Assembly (NCBI GenBank): GCA_963701015.1
Contig: OY969556.1
Coordinates: 2,914,001 to 2,978,000, forward strand
DNA from: MFD09286-c1 sp963701015
GTDB lineage: Bacteria; Bacteroidota; Bacteroidia; Bacteroidales; DTGW01
Direction of reading: 5' to 3'
DNA length: 64,000 nt
The notes under the pieces were generated by a model. That model did not search any database and was not told the origin of the DNA. It saw only the letters and a program-made list of their open reading frames with translations. Made by a program: the position numbers and the translations under genes. This document shows positions 7,869 through 16,390 of the stretch, one piece after another; position 1 is the stretch's first letter; each line of letters opens with the position of its first letter.

Positions 7869-10298
7869 ATGAAAATAAGAACACTTTATTACTTAAAAAT
7901 AGTTCAAAGAAAATTATTTTCAAAACCACTTTTCCCAGTCATTTCAATAGTTGGTCTTATTATAGGATTTGTTTCAACTGTTTTGGTTACAATATGGGCA
8001 AGTGATGAATTTAGTTATGACCGCTTTAATAAAAATGCAGACCAGATATACCGGCTAACTGTTGAAGTTAACAATAAGCAAACCGGATTTCATTGGAATT
8101 TTGCAAGAAGTTGGTATGGATGGCTAAAAAATATAAAAAAGGATATTCCCGGTATTGAATCAGTAGTCAGACTTAACCGTTGGGAATCGGGTATTGTAAA
8201 AGTAAATAATACAGTTTTCAAAGAAGAAATTTTTTATACTGACTCTTCACTGACTGATATATTTAATTTCAAATTTTTAAATGGAAATCCTAAAAAATGT
8301 CTGTCCAAGCCAAATGAAGTAATTCTCAGCAAAAGCACTGCAAACAAGTACTTTGGCTGTAAAGACGCTTTAGGAAAAACCATACTTCTTTATTGCAGCA
8401 GATGTAATAAAAAAAAGCCTTATCTGGTAACTGGAGTTTTCGAAGACACTCCTTTTGACTCACATGTTCATTTTAATGTAATTGCCTCATTCGATAATCC
8501 TGTGGAAGATGTGGATTGGGCTTACTATTACATCCTTCTGCAAAAAAAGACACACCCAAACGATATTCTTAAAAATTTTAAACATTTTGCAGGCAAGTAT
8601 ATTAATAAAGAAGAACTGGCAGACATTACTCCACATTTACAAAACATTACAGATATTCATTTATATTCAAACAAAGACCGTGAACTCGAAAAGAATGGAA
8701 GTCTTCGACAAGTATATATGGTAATAGGACTTGCTCTTTTCGTATTATTTATTACTTTGTTCAACTACTTTACTATTCGTTATATAAGCCTAATTAAAGA
8801 AAGCAAAATACTTAACTTGTTTCGTTTTGTCGGGGCAAAAACCAATAACATATATAATTACCAAATTGTTGAATCAATAGTCTATAGCGTGCTTGCGGCC
8901 ATAGTTTCATTTTTTGTTGTTCAATTAATATCCCCCGACTTCAACCAACTCATAGGAAAACAGGAACTATCTGCAAATCCTTATATTATACAAATTTCAG
9001 AATTAAGTATCATATTCTTAGTCTTTATTACAGTCTTGACAGGGCTTATCCCTTATACAATTCTGAAAGCTTCGCAAAAATTCAGAGCTAAAAAAATGAA
9101 GTTACAAGAATTGTCAATTACAAATTCACCAAGGTTTCAGAGCCGTTCACGAACTCTTAAATTATTACTTGGAATTCAATATGTCTCCACTTTCGTACTT
9201 TTTATCTGTGTTATTGTTATTAATGACCAACTTCGACTTTTTAGCGATTACCAACTTGGCCAGGATAAACAAGGAATTTTATGTATCCATGAAATTCCTT
9301 GTCAAGTAGTTAATAAATATGAAATTTTCAAAGAAGAGTTGCTTCGTAACCCTTTGATTAAAGGCGTTACAAGTAGCATGGAAGACCCCGGTATTGAAAT
9401 TGAAGATATGTCAGGGTTTAAGACAACCGATGTTGATAATGATACCAGTAAAAAATTGATTTACATATGCCCTGTTGATGACAATTTCTTTTCCTTTTAT
9501 GGAATTCAACTTAAAGCTGGCAATATTTTCCCAAAATTTACCGGCAATGACTCCATCCCCGAAAATTACATTTTGAACGAAAAAGCTGTCGAATACCTGG
9601 GTTGGAAAAATGACGAAGAAGCTATAGGTAAACCTTTTCGTTTGGTGCATGATTTTATTTCTAAAACACCAGGAAGAATTGTAGGTGTAGTAAGCAATTT
9701 CCAACCATCTTCAGTAAAAAAAGATATAAAACCCTACGTATATTTCCAAAAGACCTTCTGGTTGTTCAGTGTTCAAATTAAATACGATACAGCCAGGGAA
9801 ACCAAGGCTATGGCTTTAATTAAAAATACCTGGGGCAAAATATACCACGATTTTCCATTGAAGTACACATTTGTTGACGATCTATATAAAAAAGTTTATA
9901 AGAATGAATATGAACTAAGGAATATTGGAACGGTTCTTTGTTTGCTGGCAATTGTATTATCTTCATTAGGCCTATTCGGCATTACAGGCATCGTTTACGA
10001 GGCCAGGACAAAAGAAATCGGTATCAGGAAAGTAAATGGTGCGAGGTTTGGTCAAATATCAAAATGGTTATTAAAAGATACTCTTTTAGTTGTTACTATA
10101 TCTTTATTAATTGCTGCGCCTCTCGCATGGTATCTTATGCAAAGATGGTTGCAAAACTATGCGTTTAAAATAACTATGAGCGCGTGGATATTCCTTTTAG
10201 GAGGAATAATTATATCATTAATAGCAGTGCTTACCGTAAGCTGGCAAACCTGGCGGGCTGCAAGCCGCAACCCCGTGGAAAGTTTGAGGTATGAATAA
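7869..10298 (+). CDS. FtsX-type ABC transporter permease (MacB-like), first copy
   Basis: The 809-residue protein has the duplicated Bacteroidota build: an N-terminal membrane helix (about 20-42), a periplasmic MacB_PCD-like domain, an FtsX membrane block (about 275-400), a further membrane helix and periplasmic domain, and a C-terminal FtsX block. Before the last block comes EIGIRKVNGA, a family signature. The C-terminus NPVESLRYE is also typical. It should form an exporter with the ATPase, adaptor and TolC of this operon. A 118-base gap separates it from the ATPase gene. It is followed at once by an inverted-repeat-bounded DUF559 gene, which interrupts the operon. Confidence 0.9.
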   Translation: MKIRTLYYLKIVQRKLFSKPLFPVISIVGLIIGFVSTVLVTIWASDEFSYDRFNKNADQIYRLTVEVNNKQTGFHWNFARSWYGWLKNIKKDIPGIESVVRLNRWESGIVKVNNTVFKEEIFYTDSSLTDIFNFKFLNGNPKKCLSKPNEVILSKSTANKYFGCKDALGKTILLYCSRCNKKKPYLVTGVFEDTPFDSHVHFNVIASFDNPVEDVDWAYYYILLQKKTHPNDILKNFKHFAGKYINKEELADITPHLQNITDIHLYSNKDRELEKNGSLRQVYMVIGLALFVLFITLFNYFTIRYISLIKESKILNLFRFVGAKTNNIYNYQIVESIVYSVLAAIVSFFVVQLISPDFNQLIGKQELSANPYIIQISELSIIFLVFITVLTGLIPYTILKASQKFRAKKMKLQELSITNSPRFQSRSRTLKLLLGIQYVSTFVLFICVIVINDQLRLFSDYQLGQDKQGILCIHEIPCQVVNKYEIFKEELLRNPLIKGVTSSMEDPGIEIEDMSGFKTTDVDNDTSKKLIYICPVDDNFFSFYGIQLKAGNIFPKFTGNDSIPENYILNEKAVEYLGWKNDEEAIGKPFRLVHDFISKTPGRIVGVVSNFQPSSVKKDIKPYVYFQKTFWLFSVQIKYDTARETKAMALIKNTWGKIYHDFPLKYTFVDDLYKKVYKNEYELRNIGTVLCLLAIVLSSLGLFGITGIVYEARTKEIGIRKVNGARFGQISKWLLKDTLLVVTISLLIAAPLAWYLMQRWLQNYAFKITMSAWIFLLGGIIISLIAVLTVSWQTWRAASRNPVESLRYE

Positions 10299-10304
10299 AA
10301 TAAA

Positions 10305-10761
10305 CCCCTAAATCCCCTAAAGGGGACAAAAGACTTAAATATATGAAAGGCAAAATTGATACTACAATGTTTTTTGGGGCATCACCAATAATTTTTGAAC
10401 GTGCAAAACAGCTTCGCAATGAAATGACCGATGCAGAGAAAAAAATATGGGAACTAGTATGTAAAAATAAACTTATGGGATTTCTGTTCAGGGCACAACA
10501 TCCTATTAACAGGTTTATTGCTGATTTTTATTGCCATCCATTGAAACTTGTTTTAGAAATTGACGGAAGTGTCCATGATATACCGGAAAGCCATGAATAT
10601 GACATAGGACGTGAAATTGAGCTTGAAAAATTTGGCTTAAAAATTATAAGGTTTAAAAATGAAGAAGTTTTAAGCGATTTTGAAAAAGTAAAGCAGTTAA
10701 TAATAAATGAATGTATAAAACGCAAAAAAGAATTACAAGTCCCCTTTAGGGGATTTAGGGG
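10305..10761. mobile_element. 457-bp unit: DUF559 gene bounded by perfect 23-bp inverted repeats
   Basis: The left end (10305-10327) begins CCCCTAAATCCCC and the right end (10739-10761) is its exact reverse complement over 23 bases. Each end also contains its own small palindrome, TCCCCTAAAGGGGA, so each could fold as a REP-like hairpin. The right copy lies inside the coding sequence and encodes the C-terminal residues VPFRGFRG. No convincing target-site duplication is visible. No transposase is present other than the DUF559 protein itself. Calling it mobile is inference from structure and from its position between two operon genes. Confidence 0.5.
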
Positions 10762-10780
10762 CAAAGATAAAACTGAATAA
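10343..10780 (+). CDS. DUF559 protein, VSR-like endonuclease fold
   Basis: The 145-residue protein matches the DUF559 family, related to very-short-patch-repair and restriction endonuclease folds. Visible hallmarks are AKQLRNEMTDAEKKIWELV at the N-terminus, FRAQHPINRFIADFYCHP, then LVLEIDGSVHDI, with the D and E of the nuclease core, and LKIIRFKNEEV near the end. Its last residues come from the right inverted repeat. DUF559 genes are widely scattered in Bacteroidota and often lie close to short palindromic repeats. Nuclease activity is inferred from the fold; the biological role of the family is not established. Confidence 0.85.
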   Translation: MKGKIDTTMFFGASPIIFERAKQLRNEMTDAEKKIWELVCKNKLMGFLFRAQHPINRFIADFYCHPLKLVLEIDGSVHDIPESHEYDIGREIELEKFGLKIIRFKNEEVLSDFEKVKQLIINECIKRKKELQVPFRGFRGKDKTE

Positions 10781-10793
10781 CACTTAAAAAGTA

Positions 10794-11129
10794 AGATTAT
10801 TACATGTCAGGAAAGGTAATATTCATGACACTGTCGATCATAAACATAACAGGACAAGTCAGACATATAACAGGATAGGTTATAAACATTATAAAGAAGA
10901 TTATAAATATGATAGCACAGGTTATACTCATTACACGGTCGATCATAAACATGATTGAACGGGTCATAAACATAACAGGGCATGTCAGACTTATAACAGG
11001 AAAGGTTTTAAACATTATATGGAAGGTTATAAACCTAATAAAAGAGGTTTTATTCATAACCGGGCTTGTTATAAACATAATCTGGCCAGTTATATATAAA
11101 ACAAACCGTGTAATGAACATGACATTGGA
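10794..11129. repeat. sixteen 21-bp degenerate tandem repeats, open on both strands
   Basis: The stretch divides without any gap into 16 units of exactly 21 bases, with core GGTTATAAACATAAC followed by a variable AGGnnn part. Units begin at 10794, 10815, 10836 and so on to 11109. Units differ strongly from one another, yet none shows an insertion or deletion. Because 21 is a multiple of three, it reads as 7-residue repeats. On the plus strand, 10909-11154 reads as repeats like VINITGH, VLNIIWK and VINLIKE. On the minus strand, 11120-10800 reads as repeats like VMFITSP and VISLTCP. Either reading would be very hydrophobic. The core GTTAT...ATAAC is itself a dyad. Whether it is coding, structural or regulatory is unknown. 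Confidence 0.85.
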
Positions 11130-11166
11130 TATAAAGTCTCAATATATCAAATAAAAATAATAAATT

Positions 11167-12399
11167 ATGCAACTAAGAGAATTTTTCAGGTTTCACCTTT
11201 TAAAGGTTTTATTGGCATTTGTGGCAATACAAATAGTAATTATTGGAATTATAGAAATTAATAACCAACGTCCAAAAGCGGAACGTAATTATACAAATAT
11301 GACCGAAGGTAAATCAATAAAAATTGCGCCCTTGTCAAATATTGCAATACATGACGATACCCGAACACTTTCGCTGTTTCATATAGCTTCACCAAAACAT
11401 GGCACTTTTAAGCAAAAAGGAAATAATATAATTTATTCCCCCACTTCAGGATTTACCGGAACAGATAGTTTTGCTTATACTATTAGCGATGGAAGGCATG
11501 AATCGAAAGAAGCCTATTTTGTTATAACGGTAAATAAAAATTTGCCTCCCGTTGCAAATCGTGATTCAGTTATAGCTTACAGCGGAAGCAGTATTCCTAT
11601 TAATGTATTGGATAATGACAAAGACCCCGAAGGTGATTCGTTAATTATAAAGGAAATCTCTCAACCATTATATGGTCAATTGAAATTGATTAAGAACAAG
11701 CTATTATATAAAGCAAATTCAATATCTCCACAAACAGATAGTTTTAATTATATAATAAGCGATGGAATAAATATTTCAAACAAAGCAAGGGTAGTTATAA
11801 CGATAAAGAGCAAGACCGATCCAAGTTATCCATGGATATCAAGCGATTTGGGAAATTATACAAAAACAGGAAGTTTTTTATGTGTCAATAAAAAGTTAAA
11901 TATCATTAGCTCAGGAAACGATATATGGAACAGCTTTGACGGTTTTCGTTTTACGTATCAATATATAAGTGGCGATTGTGAAATGGTTACAAAAGTTGAA
12001 TCGTTTGATGCTGAGGAAGAATGGGCTAAAGCCGGGGTTATGCTACGAGAATCGTTATACGGAGGTTCAAAATCGTTTTTTGTTTGTGTTACCAATAAAA
12101 ATGGAATAGCCGTAAATCAAAGGCTCAATAACGACGACCTTACAGAAAATGGTGATGCTAAACTAAATATTACTGCACCTTATTGGGTTAAAATTTCGAG
12201 AAAAGGTAACATTATAAGCTATTTCTGTTCACAAAATGGAAACAATTGGTCATCAATGGGAGAAATAAAAATCTCTTTAAAAAACGATATTTTTATAGGT
12301 TTTGCTGTTACAAGCCATAACAACAATGAAATGTGCAAAGCGGTATTTAGTAATTTTTATCTGGCCGGAAAACCTGTAAATATTGACAGTCCAAAATAA
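11167..12399 (+). CDS. membrane-anchored protein with Ig-like domains and a DUF1349-like lectin domain
   Basis: The 410-residue protein has an N-terminal membrane anchor (about 12-30). Two cadherin-like/Ig-like repeats follow: the first contains GTFKQKGNNIIYSPTSGF and GTDSFAYTISDG, and the second PVANRDSVIAYSGSSIPI and VLDNDKDPEGDSL. A C-terminal concanavalin-like domain of the DUF1349 type runs from about residue 225 to 400, recognisable from KVESF, EWAKAGVMLRES and NNWSSMGEI. Such proteins sit on the cell surface or in the periplasm and bind glycans or other proteins. Its place inside an efflux operon, directly after the 21-bp array, is unusual. Whether it works with the exporter is not shown by the sequence. 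Confidence 0.75.
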   Translation: MQLREFFRFHLLKVLLAFVAIQIVIIGIIEINNQRPKAERNYTNMTEGKSIKIAPLSNIAIHDDTRTLSLFHIASPKHGTFKQKGNNIIYSPTSGFTGTDSFAYTISDGRHESKEAYFVITVNKNLPPVANRDSVIAYSGSSIPINVLDNDKDPEGDSLIIKEISQPLYGQLKLIKNKLLYKANSISPQTDSFNYIISDGINISNKARVVITIKSKTDPSYPWISSDLGNYTKTGSFLCVNKKLNIISSGNDIWNSFDGFRFTYQYISGDCEMVTKVESFDAEEEWAKAGVMLRESLYGGSKSFFVCVTNKNGIAVNQRLNNDDLTENGDAKLNITAPYWVKISRKGNIISYFCSQNGNNWSSMGEIKISLKNDIFIGFAVTSHNNNEMCKAVFSNFYLAGKPVNIDSPK

Positions 12400-12460
12400 A
12401 CTTAAACAATATAAATAATTGATCATATCACTGATTTTGTATTATTAATTTATACCTGTT

Positions 12461-14872
12461 ATGAAAACAAATTTTATTTACGCGTTCCGGAATATTAAGA
12501 AAAAATATATAAATTCTGCAATTACTGTATTTGGCTTATCAGTTGCCATTGCCTGCTGTATGATAATATATTTATATGTTATACAAGAATATAATTATGA
12601 TAATTTTCATAAAAATGCCGATCGAATTTACAGGATCAATTACAACCTTAAATATCAAATGGGTTTAAATAAGGAAGTAAGGTTGGAAGCCGAATTGATA
12701 GATATTCTTAAAAAAGAAGTGCCTCAAATTGAAAAATGTTGTGAATACCGATATGCTTTTACACAATTATTAAGTTATAACAATAATTTTTTCGATGTTC
12801 AGATGGCTTATGCAAGTCACGATTTTTTTGAAATGTTCAGTTTCGAATTTATAGCAGGCAACCCTTTGCAAATATTTAACAATCCGAATGAACTTGTGCT
12901 TACCCAAAAACTCGCAGATAAGATTTTTAATAAAGAAAAAAATTATACAAAATTATTAGGCAAAATAATTAAATATCCTGTAGTCTTTGGAAATACGCCT
13001 TTTACTATTGTTGGAATAATTAAAGATATTCCCAAAAATTCAAGCATCAATTTCGACGCAGTTATATCGGGAAAAAGTGGTAGAAACTTTGGTGGATGCA
13101 ACAATTATTTTGGTTATACATCAATATATTATTTAACAAAAAATAATGTCAATTCCAAAGTTGTAGCAGAGAATGTAAACAAATCAGTTACAAAATATTA
13201 TCAATCGAGGGTAAAATCAATGCAGGACAATAATGAACTGGCAAAAACAAGCGATGCTTTTGTCCCATATGTTCTACCATTAAAAGAAACTTATTTGGCA
13301 GGTGATATACAAAATTGCTTCGAAAAATCAACCAATAAATCAAATTTTACCATTTTAATTACCATCGCACTCCTTATTTTAATTATAGCCATAAGTAATT
13401 ATATTATTTTATCGCTTGGCCAGTATTTACAAAGGATTGGAGATGTTGGAATACGCAAGGCTATGGGAGCCAACAATAAAAATATATTTACAGTATTCTT
13501 GTCTGAAGCCATTATAATAACGCTTTTTTCATTTCTGGCCGGAGGTCTTTTATGTGATATTTTAATTCCAATATTTGCAAAACTGGCACAAACCGAAATT
13601 TATACCAATCTTATACCTGTTAGCAAAATTGCAATGTTTATTGGTATATTATTTATATTCGTTGTAGTGTTCACGAGTATTGTTCCTGTACTTATTTTTT
13701 CAACAATCACTCCTCACCAACTGGCTTCAAAAAGAATAAGCGTTGGCCGAAAAAATATTTTATCGCAAATGTTTGTTTCTGTTCAATATAGCTTAAGCAT
13801 TATACTCATTATATTAACGCTTTTTATAGTAAGGCAATCAAATTATCTTAAGAATAAATCTTTAGGATTCGACACAAATAACATTATTGATATACATCTT
13901 AACAGAATTGAAAAAAACGATCAGAAAATATTATTACAAAAGTTACTTGCCCAACATCCGGGAGTATTGAATTTATCATTGGTCGGTAGAAATTTCATAA
14001 CAGGTGAATCCGATGGTTTTGTACGGAAAGATAATGGCGAACAAGTTGATGTTGTAATTTTCTCGGGAGATCGCAATTATATAAAAACCCTTGGATTAAC
14101 TCTTGTTGAAGGCAAAGATTTTACCGAAACCAATGAAACCCCAAAGGATCGCTCCGCTATTGTAAATTCAAAGTTCGTAGAACAATTAGGTATTGAAAAT
14201 CCGATTGGTAGAACATTTAATTTTTGGGGGTTAAATTTTACAATTATTGGCGTAGTTGCCGATTATCATTTTTTTAATATGGAGAGTCCTATCGTGCCAG
14301 CCATGATTTCTACACGAACTGAATTCACAGATTATGGTAACGATATACTTTTAAGGTACCATCCTGCCCAACTTTCATCGGTTATAAAACATATTGAAAA
14401 ATGCTATAAACAAGTGGCACCTGACAAAGAATTAACCTATGATTTTTGGAACGAGAAACTAAAACAACGTTACGAAACTGAAGACCGTTGGAGCAAAATT
14501 ATAGGATGGACATCAGCAATTGCAATAATTATATCGTCACTGGGTTTATTCGGGCTTTCTATTTTGCTCATCAATCAACGGATTAAAGAGATTGGTATAA
14601 GACGCGTTAATGGTGCCAGCTCCTTTGAAGTTTTATATAGCATAAATAAGTCGTTCATCGGTTGGTTAATGGGTTCTCTTATTATATCATTCCCTTTGGC
14701 ATATATGTTAACAAAAAAATGGCTCGAGAATTTTCCGTATAAAATCGAACTCAGTTGGTGGATATTTATTATTGCCGGGGCAATAGCATTTTTTGTTGCT
14801 ATAATAACAGTTGGCTGGCAAAGCTGGAGCGCAGCAAGACGCAACCCAGTTGAAAGTTTGAAGTATGAATAA
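12461..14872 (+). CDS. FtsX-type ABC transporter permease (MacB-like), second copy
   Basis: The 803-residue protein is a paralogue of the permease encoded at 7869, with the same order of an N-terminal membrane helix, periplasmic MacB_PCD-like domain, FtsX block with VGIRKAMGANNK, second periplasmic domain, and C-terminal FtsX block with KEIGIRRVNGAS. It ends NPVESLKYE. Two such permeases with one ATPase are common in Bacteroidota export operons; they may form a heterodimer. The adaptor gene follows 17 bases later, so the two are surely co-transcribed. Confidence 0.9.
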   Translation: MKTNFIYAFRNIKKKYINSAITVFGLSVAIACCMIIYLYVIQEYNYDNFHKNADRIYRINYNLKYQMGLNKEVRLEAELIDILKKEVPQIEKCCEYRYAFTQLLSYNNNFFDVQMAYASHDFFEMFSFEFIAGNPLQIFNNPNELVLTQKLADKIFNKEKNYTKLLGKIIKYPVVFGNTPFTIVGIIKDIPKNSSINFDAVISGKSGRNFGGCNNYFGYTSIYYLTKNNVNSKVVAENVNKSVTKYYQSRVKSMQDNNELAKTSDAFVPYVLPLKETYLAGDIQNCFEKSTNKSNFTILITIALLILIIAISNYIILSLGQYLQRIGDVGIRKAMGANNKNIFTVFLSEAIIITLFSFLAGGLLCDILIPIFAKLAQTEIYTNLIPVSKIAMFIGILFIFVVVFTSIVPVLIFSTITPHQLASKRISVGRKNILSQMFVSVQYSLSIILIILTLFIVRQSNYLKNKSLGFDTNNIIDIHLNRIEKNDQKILLQKLLAQHPGVLNLSLVGRNFITGESDGFVRKDNGEQVDVVIFSGDRNYIKTLGLTLVEGKDFTETNETPKDRSAIVNSKFVEQLGIENPIGRTFNFWGLNFTIIGVVADYHFFNMESPIVPAMISTRTEFTDYGNDILLRYHPAQLSSVIKHIEKCYKQVAPDKELTYDFWNEKLKQRYETEDRWSKIIGWTSAIAIIISSLGLFGLSILLINQRIKEIGIRRVNGASSFEVLYSINKSFIGWLMGSLIISFPLAYMLTKKWLENFPYKIELSWWIFIIAGAIAFFVAIITVGWQSWSAARRNPVESLKYE

Positions 14873-14889
14873 ATAAATATATATACAAA

Positions 14890-16203
14890 ATGAATGGAAA
14901 TATAACAACAGGAAAAAGTAATGAAACTGAAAAACTAGGTGATATTTCATCTATGGACAAGCCTATAACAAATAAATCAAAGAAGTTGAAAAGAATAATA
15001 CTTTATTCAATCATAGGAATTACTGCTATATCGCTTATTTTGTTATTTATTTTCATGGATAAAAGCTCAAGCCTGAATGTTGACAGTGACAAAGTTACCA
15101 TTGACGTAGTTAAAAAAGATGTTTTTCAAGATTATAATTCTATCATAGGAACAGTGGAGCCAATTCAAACTGTATATTTAGATGCAACAGAAGGTGGCCG
15201 GGTTGAAGAAATTTATTTAAGGGAAGGAACTATGGTGAAAAAAGGCGATGCAATAATGCGCCTTAGTAATGACAATTTAGTTCTCGAAATATCCAATAAC
15301 GAAGCAGAAGTTGCCAGGGCAATAAATGATTTAAAATCGATGCGATTAACACTGGAGAACCAACAAATAAGCAATCGCAGCCAATTAGTTGATTATTACT
15401 ACGATTTACTAAAACTTCAACGCGATTTTAAAAAAAACGGGTTACTTATACAAAATAATTATATATCGCAGGAAGAATATTTATTATCAAAAGAAAATTA
15501 TGAACGCAAAAAAAAGCAATTCGAATTGCTTTCAAAGAAAGCATATCAGGATTCAATTTCAACCAATACAAGAATTGCCTCGTCAGAAGAAATGGTAGAA
15601 AGTATGCAAACCAATCTTAATACTAATCGGAACCGTCTGAAAAAATTAACTATTCAAGCTCCAGTTAATGGTGAATTAGCAACTTTAACCCCGGAATTGG
15701 GTAAAGTCATATCTTATGGTACATCCATAGGTTCGGTCAATATTTTAGATTCGTATAAGTTAAAAGCTGATATTGATGAACATTATATTGACAGAGTTAA
15801 ATTAAAACTAAGCGCATTTTGCGAATTTTCCGACAGTGACTTTTCTGCCACTATATCAAAAATTTATCCTGAGGTAAAAAATGGTCAGTTTTCGGTTGAT
15901 ATGGTTTTCACTGGAAAAATTCCTGGCGACTTACATATTGGACAGACCACAAGGGTACGTTTGGAATTGGGCGAATCGCAGCTAGCCATATTAGTGCCGC
16001 GCGGCGGATTTTATCAGTCAACTGGTGGCCAATGGATTTTTGTACTTGACAAATCGGGAAAGAATGCAACTAAAAGGAACATAAAAATAGGGCGACAAAA
16101 TCCGAACTCATATGAAGTGCTCGAAGGACTTGAACCAGGTGATAAAGTTATTACTTCAGGCTACGACAGTTTTGGCGATGCTGATAAACTTGTTATAAAA
16201 TAA
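14890..16203 (+). CDS. periplasmic adaptor (HlyD/MacA family)
   Basis: The 437-residue protein has one membrane helix (about 37-56) that anchors it in the inner membrane. A lipoyl/barrel-sandwich part follows (IYLREGTMVKKGDAIMRL), then a long alpha-helical hairpin (about 135-260) and the second lipoyl half (LTIQAPVNGELATLTPELGK split around it). A beta-barrel and a membrane-proximal domain with GLEPGDKVITSGYDSF end the protein. It should bridge the FtsX permeases and the TolC channel. Unlike many adaptors it carries a long charged N-terminal cytoplasmic stretch of about 35 residues. Confidence 0.9.
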   Translation: MNGNITTGKSNETEKLGDISSMDKPITNKSKKLKRIILYSIIGITAISLILLFIFMDKSSSLNVDSDKVTIDVVKKDVFQDYNSIIGTVEPIQTVYLDATEGGRVEEIYLREGTMVKKGDAIMRLSNDNLVLEISNNEAEVARAINDLKSMRLTLENQQISNRSQLVDYYYDLLKLQRDFKKNGLLIQNNYISQEEYLLSKENYERKKKQFELLSKKAYQDSISTNTRIASSEEMVESMQTNLNTNRNRLKKLTIQAPVNGELATLTPELGKVISYGTSIGSVNILDSYKLKADIDEHYIDRVKLKLSAFCEFSDSDFSATISKIYPEVKNGQFSVDMVFTGKIPGDLHIGQTTRVRLELGESQLAILVPRGGFYQSTGGQWIFVLDKSGKNATKRNIKIGRQNPNSYEVLEGLEPGDKVITSGYDSFGDADKLVIK

Positions 16204-16390
16204 TTGTAACTAATTGCAAACTATAACCGTCAAACTAAATAATATAAATTCAAGGGTAAAGAACATCTGTTATATTTTATAATTAAAAAAATTTGTGGAA
16301 AAAGTATTATTTTGCATAACCTTTCGTTATAATAAGTGAAAATATTCCCAATTTTTATTGTAATTTGTGAAACAAACTAAACAATTTCAT

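Noticed and set aside
10762..10769. TATCTTTG-like -7 element on the minus strand next to the right inverted repeat
   Set aside because: There is no gene for it to serve on that strand and no -33 box; probably chance.
10794..11129. CRISPR-like array
   Set aside because: The 21-base units follow one another directly with no unique spacers between constant repeats, and no cas gene is near.
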